From Photobacterium sp. Ph5 (GTDB lineage: Bacteria > Pseudomonadota > Gammaproteobacteria > Enterobacterales > Vibrionaceae), in NCBI RefSeq assembly GCF_022129445.1, contig NZ_JADQAQ010000008.1, positions 1 through 64,000 of the forward strand: a stretch of 64,000 bases of DNA, read 5' to 3'. Positions 44,328 through 53,292 of the stretch are shown here, in pieces (the first letter of the stretch is position 1; every line of letters starts with the position of its first letter). Below the pieces are notes generated by a model, which worked only from the letters and a program-made list of their open reading frames with translations, was not told where the DNA came from and made no database searches. The position numbers were made by a program, and so were the translations under genes.

Positions 44328-45362
44328 CTATAAAACATGAAACATAATGTACGCCCGTTGAATAAACCAAAAAGACGCCATGACCCCCATGGTGTATAAA
44401 GGTACTTTTTGAAACAACGTATGATGAAATAGAGGCACTTTAGCGCACAATTTCAATAGCACGATAAGAAACGATAAGAAGATCAATTGCCCAATCTCAA
44501 CCCCGATATTAAAACAGGCGAGGGCTAACGGAATGCTGGTTTGGCTTAATCCTACTTCTTTTAATGCGCTGGCAAACCCCAACCCATGTAACAAACCAAA
44601 GGAAAACGAAATTATCCATGGAAATTTTCGGCTTAATGTTGGATGTCGTTTATCATAAGGGCGTGTAAGCTCGTAACACAAAAACAAAATACTCAGTGCA
44701 ATTCCCGTTTCTACAGGGGGTTCTGGAATGTGTACCAGATTAAGCGCAGACAAACTTAACGTAATACTGTGGGCTAAAGTAAAACAGGTTATGGCTTTTA
44801 AGAAGGTTTTAAAATCGCGCGTAAATAACAATAAGCCCGCCACAAACATTAGGTGATCAATCCCCGTTAATATATGGGTGATACCAAGCGTGACAAAGAG
44901 CTTTATCGTTGTCCAAATCGAGATCTTATCGGTTAAATGTAGGCGGTTGTGCCCTTTATACAGCGCAAGCGTACTAACTTGTCCGTCTTTTTGCGTTAAC
45001 TGCGTGAGTAGTTGGCCTGTTTTTAGCCCGTTAAATACAAGAGTTGGTGATGATGCATTCGCTTTAAGTTGCAGAAAATAATCTTGTTCATCCATTCCGA
45101 AACCATTGTCACTTCGCTGTGATGACAATAAACGTACCGTACCACCATTAGTTAAGGTTGGTGTAATTTTCGTATGTTCTCCTGCAATCACCGGAAGCTT
45201 TAATGCCAACTTATATTGTTGATTATCTAGCTGCGTGATCAAACCCACAGAGGGTTGATAAGGATGCGCCATTGCTAATGGTGTCATTATTACCGAAACC
45301 ATGACGCCAACGACTGTGCCAACAACTAAGCGCCACATAAAATAAGAGATGTGCTTATACAT
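44328..45362 (-). CDS. HupE/UreJ-family membrane protein with exported N-terminal domain
   Basis: This 344-residue protein has a signal sequence ending near MAHPYQ, an extracytoplasmic domain of about 110 residues, and then a HupE/UreJ_2 domain of six or seven helices (residues about 150-340). The domain carries THILTGIDHLMFVAGLLL, then FTLAHSITLSLSALN and SFGLLHGLGFASALKEVGL. Conserved His/Asp residues suggest divalent metal, probably nickel or cobalt, transport as known for HupE. Its start overlaps the PpiC-like gene by 8 nt, so the two are coupled. Confidence 0.85.
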   Translation of the reverse strand: MYKHISYFMWRLVVGTVVGVMVSVIMTPLAMAHPYQPSVGLITQLDNQQYKLALKLPVIAGEHTKITPTLTNGGTVRLLSSQRSDNGFGMDEQDYFLQLKANASSPTLVFNGLKTGQLLTQLTQKDGQVSTLALYKGHNRLHLTDKISIWTTIKLFVTLGITHILTGIDHLMFVAGLLLFTRDFKTFLKAITCFTLAHSITLSLSALNLVHIPEPPVETGIALSILFLCYELTRPYDKRHPTLSRKFPWIISFSFGLLHGLGFASALKEVGLSQTSIPLALACFNIGVEIGQLIFLSFLIVLLKLCAKVPLFHHTLFQKVPLYTMGVMASFWFIQRAYIMFHVL

Positions 45363-46164
45363 TGTTTAATAGTGTCTTTGTGTTAACGGTAAAATCTGAA
45401 CCTGCGGGTAATGCTATGTGATATTGCTTAATAACGGCGGCTATTTTGTTATTAACATCATCATGGGCAAAATCGTGTGCCAATTGCTGCTTGGCCTGTT
45501 TAAAACTCAATATGCCTGCTTTTTGATAATCGAGTACCTTTACTGCTATCGCGCCAAAAGGAGTATCAATCGGTGTAGACCATTGGTTGGGTGCTAGTGC
45601 TGCTAATACGTCTACTGTTTTTGTACCTAGCTTTGCCAGTAATGCCTGTTTACTCACATCGCTTAAACATTGCTGAGAATCCATCGTAGAAATGGGGTGA
45701 TGAACTTCTTGTGGTGTTAAAAAGTGATAGCACAATGAGTACATATCGGGATGTTTATAATGCTGTTTATGCGTTAAATAGTCTTGATGTAATAAGGTTG
45801 TGTTGGTGGCATTGATCTTAGCTAACTGAGATACATAAGACAGGTAACGTTGCATCAACATTTCATTTAAGTTTGGATCGCCTTTCTCCAAGCCTAATTT
45901 TAATGCCTGTTGAGACAGCATTTGTTTTAACACCACATGGTTAATGTCTTTGTTTAGTGCTGTACTCGACGGGGGTGAACCAAAATAAAGCGTATCGTCT
46001 TTTTTTTGTTGCTGCACTTGTGACGGTGTCACTGAAATAGTATTCACAGAAGCTGACGAGTAATACTGTGAATAACCAATAAACAGCACAGTGCCAGCGA
46101 TAAGGAAATGCGAGAAGGGATCTTGAATGAACCGCTTAAGCCAATAGCAGACTTTTTCAAACAT
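45355..46164 (-). CDS. PpiC-like (parvulin-type) membrane-anchored peptidyl-prolyl isomerase homologue
   Basis: This 269-residue protein has one N-terminal helix (about residues 18-35) and a periplasmic part. A helical SurA/PrsA-type segment comes first (KQMLSQQALKLGLEKGDPNL), then a parvulin-like domain (about 135-250; QWSTPIDTPFGAIAVKVLDY). Catalytic parvulin residues are poorly conserved, so it may be a chaperone only. The pairing with a HupE/UreJ gene suggests it folds or supports that transporter's exported domain. Confidence 0.72.
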   Translation of the reverse strand: MFEKVCYWLKRFIQDPFSHFLIAGTVLFIGYSQYYSSASVNTISVTPSQVQQQKKDDTLYFGSPPSSTALNKDINHVVLKQMLSQQALKLGLEKGDPNLNEMLMQRYLSYVSQLAKINATNTTLLHQDYLTHKQHYKHPDMYSLCYHFLTPQEVHHPISTMDSQQCLSDVSKQALLAKLGTKTVDVLAALAPNQWSTPIDTPFGAIAVKVLDYQKAGILSFKQAKQQLAHDFAHDDVNNKIAAVIKQYHIALPAGSDFTVNTKTLLNNV

Positions 46165-46369
46165 GTTACGGGATCTTTTCTTATATTAAATAATGCCCTA
46201 TAAGAATACCCACGCTAACTGTATGAGTGTTGAATGTTGACTGCCTGTAGATTTTTACCTTTGGTGATGTTACGTTTTTTATCAATTAGATAAGAATGTT
46301 TTTAAAGTTACATTCTTATTGAATACGTTGATACAAACATTTGGCATAACAGAAATTAGGAATACAGAG

Positions 46370-46777
46370 ATGGATTTTCAAGTTGAACTTAATGGAGAGA
46401 TTGAAGAAACCGAAGTTATCGCATTGTACCAGGCGAATGAATGGTCTTCAGCAGATAAACCAAAACAACTATTAGCTGCATTACGTAATTCTCATACCTT
46501 GGTTACTGCTCGTGCTAACGGTAGGTTAGTCGGAGTGGGGAACGCCATCACTGACGGTCATCTTGTTGTGTATTATCCTCATATGCTTGTCCACCCTTTA
46601 CATCAGGGTCTTGGCATTGGTCGTAAAATGATGGAAGCAATGTTGTCTGTATACAGTGGATTTCACCAACAAATGTTGACTGCCGATGGTGAAGCCATTG
46701 CGTTTTATCAAGCGCTTGGCTTTGAACGAGCTGGTAAAACAGAATCAATGTGGGTGTATGAAGGCACAGAGCATTAA
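46370..46777 (+). CDS. GNAT-family N-acetyltransferase
   Basis: From the ATG at 46370 (AGGAATACAG upstream) the 135-residue protein has GNAT motif A, VHPLHQGLGIGRKMMEAML, and motif B, ADGEAIAFYQALGFERAG. A TTG at 46319 would add 17 unlikely residues. The substrate is unknown. It is followed 35 bp later by a second GNAT gene. Confidence 0.85.
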   Translation: MDFQVELNGEIEETEVIALYQANEWSSADKPKQLLAALRNSHTLVTARANGRLVGVGNAITDGHLVVYYPHMLVHPLHQGLGIGRKMMEAMLSVYSGFHQQMLTADGEAIAFYQALGFERAGKTESMWVYEGTEH

Positions 46778-46812
46778 AATTTAAGAATGTTATTTCTAGC
46801 AACGGGAGAAAC

Positions 46813-47310
46813 ATGGAAGTACAGCTTAAACAAATCGAAGCGGAATCACGTCATATTTTGGAAAACATGTTTCCTTATTACGTTTATGACATGTCTGAGT
46901 TTATGGGGTGGAGTCCAAACGCAGAGGGTGTATACGCGTTTAAGGCTGAATCTTTAGATAGTTATTGGTCTCACGCTGATCATATTCCTTATTTTATTTA
47001 TGCCGATCAAGAGCTCGCTGGGTTTGTATTAGTGCGTAAGTATCCCACTAATCAAAACGTATTTGATATCGAACAGTTTTTTGTATTACGAAAATTCAAA
47101 GGGCAGGGAATTGGCAAAAGCGCTTTTAAAGATGTTGTTACTCGTTACCCTGGCCAATGGCAGATCCGAGTGCTTAAAGAAAATGAATCTGGCCTTAGAT
47201 TCTGGCTTTCAGCGATAAAAAATATCATCGGTGTTAACTTCAATTTGGGGGTAGATATAGATATTGATTTAGAAATGCATTTCATACGTTTTGAAACAAA
47301 AAAACAATAA
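46813..47310 (+). CDS. GNAT-family acetyltransferase
   Basis: This 165-residue protein has the acetyl-CoA loop in FVLRKFKGQGIGKSAFKDVV (about 93-112) and a preceding AGFVLVRKYPT strand. It is only distantly related to its upstream neighbour. GGGAGAAAC precedes the ATG. The substrate is unknown, and it ends at a shared terminator. Confidence 0.8.
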   Translation: MEVQLKQIEAESRHILENMFPYYVYDMSEFMGWSPNAEGVYAFKAESLDSYWSHADHIPYFIYADQELAGFVLVRKYPTNQNVFDIEQFFVLRKFKGQGIGKSAFKDVVTRYPGQWQIRVLKENESGLRFWLSAIKNIIGVNFNLGVDIDIDLEMHFIRFETKKQ

Positions 47311-47336
47311 ACGACATGCTGTAGAAGTTATAAAAA

Positions 47337-47366
47337 TAAAACCGCTATTGCAGCGGCTTTATTTAT
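47337..47366. terminator. Bidirectional terminator
   Basis: AACCGCT-ATTGC-AGCGGCTT stem with A/T-rich flanks between convergent genes. Confidence 0.75.
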
Positions 47367-47392
47367 TAAATGTATAGTGAGCTTATTTCTTA

Positions 47393-47629
47393 TTAGCCAT
47401 TAGAAGCTAGCTTTTCAGCGAATGATAATTGAGATGCTTTTTCTGTAAATACAATGCTTGAATCATGGTCGCCTGCAATTCCATTTTGTACTACACGTTG
47501 AGCATTAGTGGCATGTGTATGTGGCGCCTGAAAGGATACATTACCAGTAAAGTCACCATCTGCAGCAGACACACCATAAGACGTTGATAAGATAAGGGCC
47601 ATAGTGATAGTTTTTAGTGTCTTTTTCAT
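47393..47629 (-). CDS. Small exported protein, 78 residues
   Basis: It has a clear signal peptide (MKKTLKTITMALILSTSYGV, cleavage near SAA-DG) and a mature part of about 55 residues with GNVSFQAPHTHATNA. It contains several histidines and no cysteine. The family is not recognised. It has its own terminator. Confidence 0.65.
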   Translation of the reverse strand: MKKTLKTITMALILSTSYGVSAADGDFTGNVSFQAPHTHATNAQRVVQNGIAGDHDSSIVFTEKASQLSFAEKLASNG

Positions 47630-47868
47630 TACTTAATACCTTTATTGATATCTGTACTGTTAGCCTCGTGATAGTTAATTCTAATTATCAATACATACGT
47701 TATTTTTATATAAGATGAATCTATCTATTCGTTCGGTTAACAGTATTTAAAATTAATTTGAGAAGGTGAATACCTTGTCGAGATGTGTAGTCTATGACAA
47801 TGACATATAAGAATATATAAAGTATATTTTAGTTAAAATATCACTAATACTTATGTGTTGATCGAGCT

Positions 47869-48759
47869 ATGAAGTCAAAACTAGATTTGAATTTACTGGT
47901 GGTTTTCTTAGAAGTGTATCGGCTTCGTTCCATTACGTTAGCGTCAGAATCATTAGGTTTAACGCAACCTGGAGTGAGTGGTGCATTAAAGCGATTACAG
48001 TCTCAGTTAGGTACGCCGCTTTTTATTAGGGAAGGGAGAGGAATCAGTCCAACGCATGCCGCAATACAATTAGCGAATGAGGTTGAACCGGCGTTAACTC
48101 AGGTAGAGAGTGCATTAGGGAATGTGTCGGGGTTTGATATTCAATCACACCGTTCTTTTACGGTGTATGTAAATGAAATTATTATGCATATTGTGCGTTC
48201 TAAAATTGAAGCAGATACAACATTGGGTAATTGTTCGATTCATCTTCATATGACGCCTAATAGAGAAGATGAATTATTACACCAACTTAGTTTGCAGAAA
48301 GCTGATTTAGCGATTGATATTGGTGTACGCTCTAACTCTGCTTTCTTCTATCAACCATTTGTTGATGATGATGTTGTGGTTGTATGTCGTAAAGGGCATC
48401 CAAGAGTTCATCAATCCATTTCTCGAGAACAATTTGAGTCTGAGAAAAGAATCTCGATCCAACAAAGGCGAATGGACTTGCTCGAAATGAATTACTTCAC
48501 TGATGAAAGCTTATTGCCGAAAGAAATAACCTGTGAGGGAGCATCAACATTATCAATGTTGGCGTTGGTTTCAGAAAGTGATTCTATAGCGACGGTGAGT
48601 GCATTAATGGCGAAAAAATACGCGAAGCTTTTTAACCTACAAATAATGCCTCTTCCTTTTGTTTCAAAACCATTTAAACATTTTATGGTATGGCATAAGC
48701 GTAGTGATAATAACCCTGCAAACAAGTGGCTGAGAAATAAACTCAGTGAAATATTGTGA
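47869..48759 (+). CDS. LysR-family transcriptional regulator, copy 1
   Basis: This 296-residue regulator has an N-terminal winged HTH (LDLNLLVVFLEVYRLRSITL, then SESLGLTQPGVSGALKRLQ) and a periplasmic-binding-like effector domain from about residue 90. It is close in sequence and identical in length to the regulator at 49825, especially in the HTH, so both may bind the same sites. No obvious target is adjacent other than the DUF2000 gene. Confidence 0.92.
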   Translation: MKSKLDLNLLVVFLEVYRLRSITLASESLGLTQPGVSGALKRLQSQLGTPLFIREGRGISPTHAAIQLANEVEPALTQVESALGNVSGFDIQSHRSFTVYVNEIIMHIVRSKIEADTTLGNCSIHLHMTPNREDELLHQLSLQKADLAIDIGVRSNSAFFYQPFVDDDVVVVCRKGHPRVHQSISREQFESEKRISIQQRRMDLLEMNYFTDESLLPKEITCEGASTLSMLALVSESDSIATVSALMAKKYAKLFNLQIMPLPFVSKPFKHFMVWHKRSDNNPANKWLRNKLSEIL

Positions 48760-49160
48760 TATTGTTATTAACACTCATGACGTAACTAAAATCCTAGATA
48801 CTAGTTTTATATAAAAATGGATGTTTTTATGGTCATACTTTATATCGTCAGAGTTGCAAGCTTATATTTGCTTAGAACAAATAGTCAATATTGTATTAGC
48901 GTATTTTTTATGTATTTAAATGGCTATCAACGATAGCCTAAACAAATAAATTGAAAATAAAGATCTTTTAAACTGCAATGGTCGTTAATCAGGATTATTT
49001 TATTCGGTACTTACCTTCTTCATTCTCGAAAATACTAAAAGTTGTTATCAAGTGTATGATATTTTAGTATTACATATATTATGACAGTAATTTTTATGGT
49101 TGTATTTTACGTAAACGCTTGATACGGCTAATACGAACGGCCAGTTTATAAGGATATATT
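48760..49160. other. Intergenic region, 401 bp
   Basis: It is AT-rich and carries no ORF with a ribosome site. It presumably holds the DUF2000 promoter, which may be a target of the flanking LysR regulators. No clear T-N11-A palindrome was singled out. Confidence 0.35.
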
Positions 49161-49592
49161 ATGGTTGATTTACCTGATGAAAATCAGAAAAGGTATATTT
49201 CAGTTTTAAGTAAAAAGATGGATTTAGGGCGTACCTTGAATGTACTTGGGCATTTGAGTGTCGGTTTATCTAAACAACTGTCTGAAGATGAAGGTGCTTA
49301 TCTAGATTATGTTGATTTGGATGGTAATGTACATCCGAGTTTATCGCATTATCCATTCATTGTGTTGAAAGCTGATAATTCAAATAAATTACGTAAAGTA
49401 AGAGAAGAGGCTTTGAGCCGTGGTATTAAATTCACTGATTTTACAAGTACTATGATAGATGGGGGATCAACAGAACAGCAACTGAGGACGAAAGAAACGA
49501 AAGAAGCTGATTTGGAGTACTTGGGAGTCTGTTTGTTTGGTGATACTGAAGTATTACGAGAATTTACTAAAAAGTTCAGTTTGTATAAGTAG
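49161..49592 (+). CDS. DUF2000-family protein
   Basis: This 143-residue protein fits DUF2000, a family with a peptidyl-tRNA-hydrolase-II-like fold: MDLGRTLNVLGHLSVGLSKQ, DLDGNVHPSLSHYPFIVLKA, FTDFTSTMIDGGSTEQQL and LEYLGVCLFGDTEVL. The function of the family is not established. It sits between two near-duplicate LysR genes, whose target it may be. AAGGATATATT precedes the ATG. Confidence 0.78.
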   Translation: MVDLPDENQKRYISVLSKKMDLGRTLNVLGHLSVGLSKQLSEDEGAYLDYVDLDGNVHPSLSHYPFIVLKADNSNKLRKVREEALSRGIKFTDFTSTMIDGGSTEQQLRTKETKEADLEYLGVCLFGDTEVLREFTKKFSLYK

Positions 49593-49824
49593 TGTATTGT
49601 ATTACAAATTACCCAAGCAGTCGCATGAAATACTCAAAATTCTTACTTTAGTTGCTGATGTTTTCTTTTTAGATAAATAATAATCACGCGACGCTATACA
49701 AAATATATCGCGTGATTTGTAATGCATTTAATCGAACAACGCAATAATTAAAAACCTTTTCTTAATGTTATGTCGCATTGTTGACGATTATTGCATGAAC
49801 GAATGGTTATGTATGGGATCAAGG

Positions 49825-50715
49825 ATGAAACCAAATTTAGATTTGAATTTGCTGGTGGTATTTTTAGAAGTGTATCGGCTTCAATCTATTACATTAGCAT
49901 CAGAATCATTAGGTTTAACACAACCTGGGGTAAGTGGCGTATTAAAGCGATTACAATCCCAGTTAGGAACGCCTCTTTTTGTAAGAGAAGGGCGCGGAAT
50001 TAGCCCAACACATGCCGCAATTAAATTAGCGAATGAGATAGAGCCAGCGCTAACAACAGTACAAAGTGCGTTAGGTAATATCGCGGGTTTTGATATTCAA
50101 AATCATCACACGTTTACGGTATATGTAAATGAGGTGGTTATGCACACGATTAGAAATAAAATTGAGCTCGACCCAACAATGGGTAATTGCAAAATTAATC
50201 TCTATATGACGCCCAATACAGAAGAAGAGTTGCTATCTCAGCTAAGTTTACAGAAAGCAGATTTAGCCATTGATATTGGTTTACGCAGTAATCCGTCTTT
50301 TTCTTATCAATCATTTATCGATGATGAAGTTGTTGTAGTCTGTCGCAAAGAACACCCCAACATCCAACAGACAATCACTCAAACGCAGTTTTATGCTGAA
50401 AAAACAATCTTCATGCAGAAAAGACGAATAGACTTACTTGAAATGAATTATTTCTCTGATGAGCGTTTTCTGCCAAGAAATTTAGACTGTGAAACCGCAT
50501 CTATTGTTTCAATCTTAACGTTAGTGTCAGAGAGCAACGCCATTGCGCCAGTTAGCCGACTAATGGCTGAAAAATATGCCTCATTATTTAACCTACAAAT
50601 TCTGCCTTTACCATTTTCTTCTAAACCTTTTAAACACATCATGATGTGGCATAAGCGCGATGAACATAACTCAGCTAACCAATGGTTAAGAAATAAACTC
50701 AGCGAAATATTGTGA
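49825..50715 (+). CDS. LysR-family transcriptional regulator, copy 2
   Basis: The start at 49825 is set by alignment with copy 1 (MKPNLDLNLL versus MKSKLDLNLL) and by GGGATCAAGG upstream; in-frame starts at 49765, 49795 and 49813 are less likely. It has 296 residues with an HTH nearly identical to copy 1 and a more diverged effector domain. This is a recent tandem-type duplication, with one copy perhaps sensing a different ligand. Confidence 0.9.
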   Translation: MKPNLDLNLLVVFLEVYRLQSITLASESLGLTQPGVSGVLKRLQSQLGTPLFVREGRGISPTHAAIKLANEIEPALTTVQSALGNIAGFDIQNHHTFTVYVNEVVMHTIRNKIELDPTMGNCKINLYMTPNTEEELLSQLSLQKADLAIDIGLRSNPSFSYQSFIDDEVVVVCRKEHPNIQQTITQTQFYAEKTIFMQKRRIDLLEMNYFSDERFLPRNLDCETASIVSILTLVSESNAIAPVSRLMAEKYASLFNLQILPLPFSSKPFKHIMMWHKRDEHNSANQWLRNKLSEIL

Positions 50716-50882
50716 CATTGTCACTAATTTAGTAAGGGAGCTTATCATTAGCAAATGTATGAAGGCGTCACTATCCGTTGAAGATACAGCAACTCGTGAT
50801 TTGGTTGATGCTATACACGCTCTCAAACCGAGCTATTAATCGTTGGGTATCGCTTTCAAGAGTTGGAATGGTTGGGTAAGCA

Positions 50883-50916
50883 TAAAAATGGTTCAGCGAA
50901 CACTGTGCTGAACCAT
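50883..50916 (-). terminator. Terminator of the peroxiredoxin gene
   Basis: ATGGTTCAGC and GCTGAACCAT form a 10-bp perfect stem; on the minus strand TTTTATG follows. Confidence 0.82.
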
Positions 50917-50944
50917 ATCATTGTTGTTTAAAGTTTTATTGCGG

Positions 50945-51421
50945 TTACTTCAGGCTTGCTAAAATCGTTTCCGCTTTACTCGCTTCAAATTGTTTTGGCT
51001 CTTCAACGTTTAGCTGAGTTACTACGCCATTGTCAACAACCATTGCATAACGTTGAGAACGAATACCACCGAAGTTATCTGTGTCCATTTCAAGCCCTAA
51101 TGCTTTAGTAAAGCTACCATCACCATCGCCCAACATCATAATTTCAGATGCGTTTTGCGCTTCACCCCAAGCCTGCATTACAAAGGCATCGTTAACAGAT
51201 ACACACGCAATAATGTCGACGCCCGTTGCTTTGATCTCATCTGCTAGCACGACATAACCCGGTAAATGGGCTTCAGAGCAAGTAGGAGTAAATGCCCCTG
51301 GTACAGCAAACAGCACAACACGTTTGTTGGCAAAAAGCTCAGCGGTATCGTGTTTAACCATACCGTCATGTGTGAGTTCACTTAGCACTGCGGCTGGTAA
51401 TGTTTGGCCTTTTTCGATCAT
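50945..51421 (-). CDS. Peroxiredoxin, Prx5 type
   Basis: This 158-residue thiol peroxidase has the peroxidatic Cys48 in PGAFTPTCS and the Prx5 features CVSVNDAFVMQAWGEAQNA and LGLEMD. It reduces peroxides with glutathione or thioredoxin. The glutaredoxin domain found fused in some Vibrio and Haemophilus relatives is absent. It is monocistronic with a strong terminator. Confidence 0.93.
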   Translation of the reverse strand: MIEKGQTLPAAVLSELTHDGMVKHDTAELFANKRVVLFAVPGAFTPTCSEAHLPGYVVLADEIKATGVDIIACVSVNDAFVMQAWGEAQNASEIMMLGDGDGSFTKALGLEMDTDNFGGIRSQRYAMVVDNGVVTQLNVEEPKQFEASKAETILASLK

Positions 51422-51552
51422 CGTTTACTTTCCTTGTTGTATTAGTTTGAAACAGTGTAGCGAGGAATTTATCTCACGGCTAATTTTGCTGGTGGAATAG
51501 GAGACGTAATGAGGATTGTTAGTGACAAAAGTGATGTTGAAACATATGCCAT

Positions 51553-51722
51553 ATAACAAGGTAAATTAAAAAGGGTGGACAAAAAACATTTGGCTTTGTT
51601 CGTGACTAACAAGTTTAGCCAACTAATCTTTGCCGTTTATTTTCAGCGTCATAGCTAGGTAGTATTTTGAACTCCATCGAAGTATATCCTTATCGTTTTG
51701 CATCGAAAAATAGGCGGTGTTA
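51553..51722 (+). repeat. attC-like segment A (integron recombination site)
   Basis: The left end ATATAACAAGG...AAAAAGGGTGGACAAAAAAC and right end AATAGGCGGTGTTAGC resemble attC ends of Vibrionaceae cassettes (AACAAGGC-type core and GTTA-type core). It is about 170 bp, long for an attC, so part may be ordinary spacer. Confidence 0.4.
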
Positions 51723-51758
51723 GCTTGTTATTTATACAATACCAATTATGGGGGGGAT

Positions 51759-52022
51759 ATGTTCAAGTGTCCAAATTGCGCAGAGCCCTTGACTGTGAGG
51801 GACAAGTTCAACTTCAGTTCTGGAAAACTAATAGTATGCAAAAAATGCTCTCATGAGTTAAAACTATTTAAGGTTTATTATTTAGCTATCTTATTTATTG
51901 CAGCTTCGGGCAGTCGCTTTTTAGTCAATCAATGCGGATTTAACGAGTTAAGTGCAGCAGGACTAATGTTTGTATGTTGTTTTTTGTTATTTAGATGCCA
52001 ACCAATTAGGAAAGCGAAGTGA
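51759..52022 (+). CDS. Zinc-ribbon membrane protein, cassette-like
   Basis: The 87-residue protein (ATG at 51759, GGGGGG upstream) starts MFKCPNCAEPL and has a second CKKC pair, forming a four-Cys zinc ribbon (residues 4-33). A hydrophobic region (about 40-80) of one or two helices follows. Function is unknown. It is a small same-strand gene between attC-like segments A and B, as in an integron cassette. Confidence 0.62.
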   Translation: MFKCPNCAEPLTVRDKFNFSSGKLIVCKKCSHELKLFKVYYLAILFIAASGSRFLVNQCGFNELSAAGLMFVCCFLLFRCQPIRKAK

Positions 52023-52142
52023 GAACAAGGCAATAAATGGGATGCTTTGTCACTGAGGCTGCTTTTCAAAGTGTTGTGAATACAAAGAACTCAAGATGTT
52101 TTGGATGGTTTGATATACGCCCCTTATTGAGACGTTATATAG
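52023..52142 (+). repeat. attC-like segment B
   Basis: AACAAGGCAATAAATGGG at the left (52026) and CCCCTTATTGAGACGTTATA at the right are imperfect inverted copies enclosing about 80 bp. This is the shape of an attC site of about 120 bp. Confidence 0.45.
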
Positions 52143-52211
52143 ATTTGCAGTTGAGTGCGTGTTTGTAGACTTTTGTATACGGCGCTTCAATTAAAACAAT
52201 GGAACCTCGTA

Positions 52212-52472
52212 ATGGATAATTTTGAGTATCAATTATACTGCGATAATTGTGGGAAAATTACACGTCATAATCATCAAGTATTAGGTGAAAGCAATCAGGT
52301 TCAAAAGGCTAAAAGCGGCTTTATTTCTGGAGCTAAGCGCTTTCTCAATCTATGTTTCGGAGAGCCTTTAGAAAAAGCAGTGTTTGAAAAAAACGAATAC
52401 ATTTGCTCCACCTGTGGGGCTGCATTCAATAAATCGACTGATATGCCGGATTTTTCTGGGCATGATGATTAG
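52212..52472 (+). CDS. Zinc-ribbon-like small protein, cassette-like
   Basis: The 86-residue soluble protein (ATG at 52212, GGAACC upstream) has two cysteine pairs, CDNCGK near residue 10 and CSTCGA near residue 65. These could form one zinc site from the two ends of the protein. A helical stretch with GAKRFLNLCFG lies between. No family is recognised. It lies between attC-like segments B and C. Confidence 0.62.
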   Translation: MDNFEYQLYCDNCGKITRHNHQVLGESNQVQKAKSGFISGAKRFLNLCFGEPLEKAVFEKNEYICSTCGAAFNKSTDMPDFSGHDD

Positions 52473-52532
52473 TAGCTCTTAATTCAGGAATAAATTAGAG
52501 CGAAAGTAATGTCGCAAGGCATTGGAGTTACT

Positions 52533-52640
52533 ATATAACAAGGCTTTTTAAGGCGGACAAAAAACGTGGGCGAATTTTTTTAAACCAGTCTCACTGATTA
52601 TGGCTGTAATTTCGCTGAGGCGTGCGTTTATATGCTATAA
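52533..52640 (+). repeat. attC-like segment C
   Basis: ATATAACAAGGCTTTTTAAG at the left is followed by GGCGGACAAAAAACG, the same block as in segment A. The right end GAGGCGTGCGTTTATA resembles a core site. Length is about 108 bp. Confidence 0.5.
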
Positions 52641-52673
52641 AAACAACGTAATACAATTAAATGGAGTTAAGTA

Positions 52674-53087
52674 TTGAATTTTGAAATTCTAAATGATGAA
52701 AATGCCTTAGTTTTAGAAACACTTATTTCTGGTGTGCGAAAGCATAATGAATCCACTTTAGGTTATGAGAAAAAGCAGTCATTATCTGTAATCTATCGTG
52801 ATGAAAATAATAATCTCATTGGTGGCATTACAGGCTTTACTATTTATAAACATTTTTTAATTAATGTACTTTGGGTTGATGAAAAAGAAAGAAATAAAGG
52901 GATAGCTCGTAAGTTGATGGAACACTCAGAAATTGAAGCAAAGATGAGAGGGTGTATTGCTGCACAAGTTGATACTTTATCAATACAGGCTCCTAACTTT
53001 TATCAAAAAATGGGATTTGAGATTAAAGGTAAAATTCCTGGTTTTACAGAGAGCCATGATCGATATTTTCTAATGAAGAAATATTAG
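52674..53087 (+). CDS. GNAT-family acetyltransferase, cassette-like
   Basis: The 137-residue protein uses a TTG start, supported by GGAG seven nt upstream. Acetyl-CoA motif: VDEKERNKGIARKLMEHSE, then QAPNFYQKMGFEIKG near the C-terminus. It resembles small GNATs common in Vibrio integron cassettes. It directly follows attC-like segment C; no clear attC follows it. Confidence 0.82.
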   Translation: MNFEILNDENALVLETLISGVRKHNESTLGYEKKQSLSVIYRDENNNLIGGITGFTIYKHFLINVLWVDEKERNKGIARKLMEHSEIEAKMRGCIAAQVDTLSIQAPNFYQKMGFEIKGKIPGFTESHDRYFLMKKY

Positions 53088-53245
53088 TTTAAACGGTGTT
53101 ATCCTTAATTTTCCTAATAGCTACCAGCGTAAATAAAGTAACCTACTAATACATTTCTGTCATATAAATGAGTTTGCTATTTAACTAACTCAAATTCAGT
53201 TAGTTCATAATTGCTCTAATCATTTATTAGGTCGTTACTCTTACA

Positions 53246-53279
53246 CAAAAATACCGACCTACATCAGATCGGTATTTTT
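53246..53279 (-). terminator. Terminator of the 96-residue exported protein gene
   Basis: AAAATACCGA and TCGGTATTTT form a 10-bp stem with flanking A/T runs. Confidence 0.85.
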
Positions 53280-53292
53280 ATTTGTATCAGGT

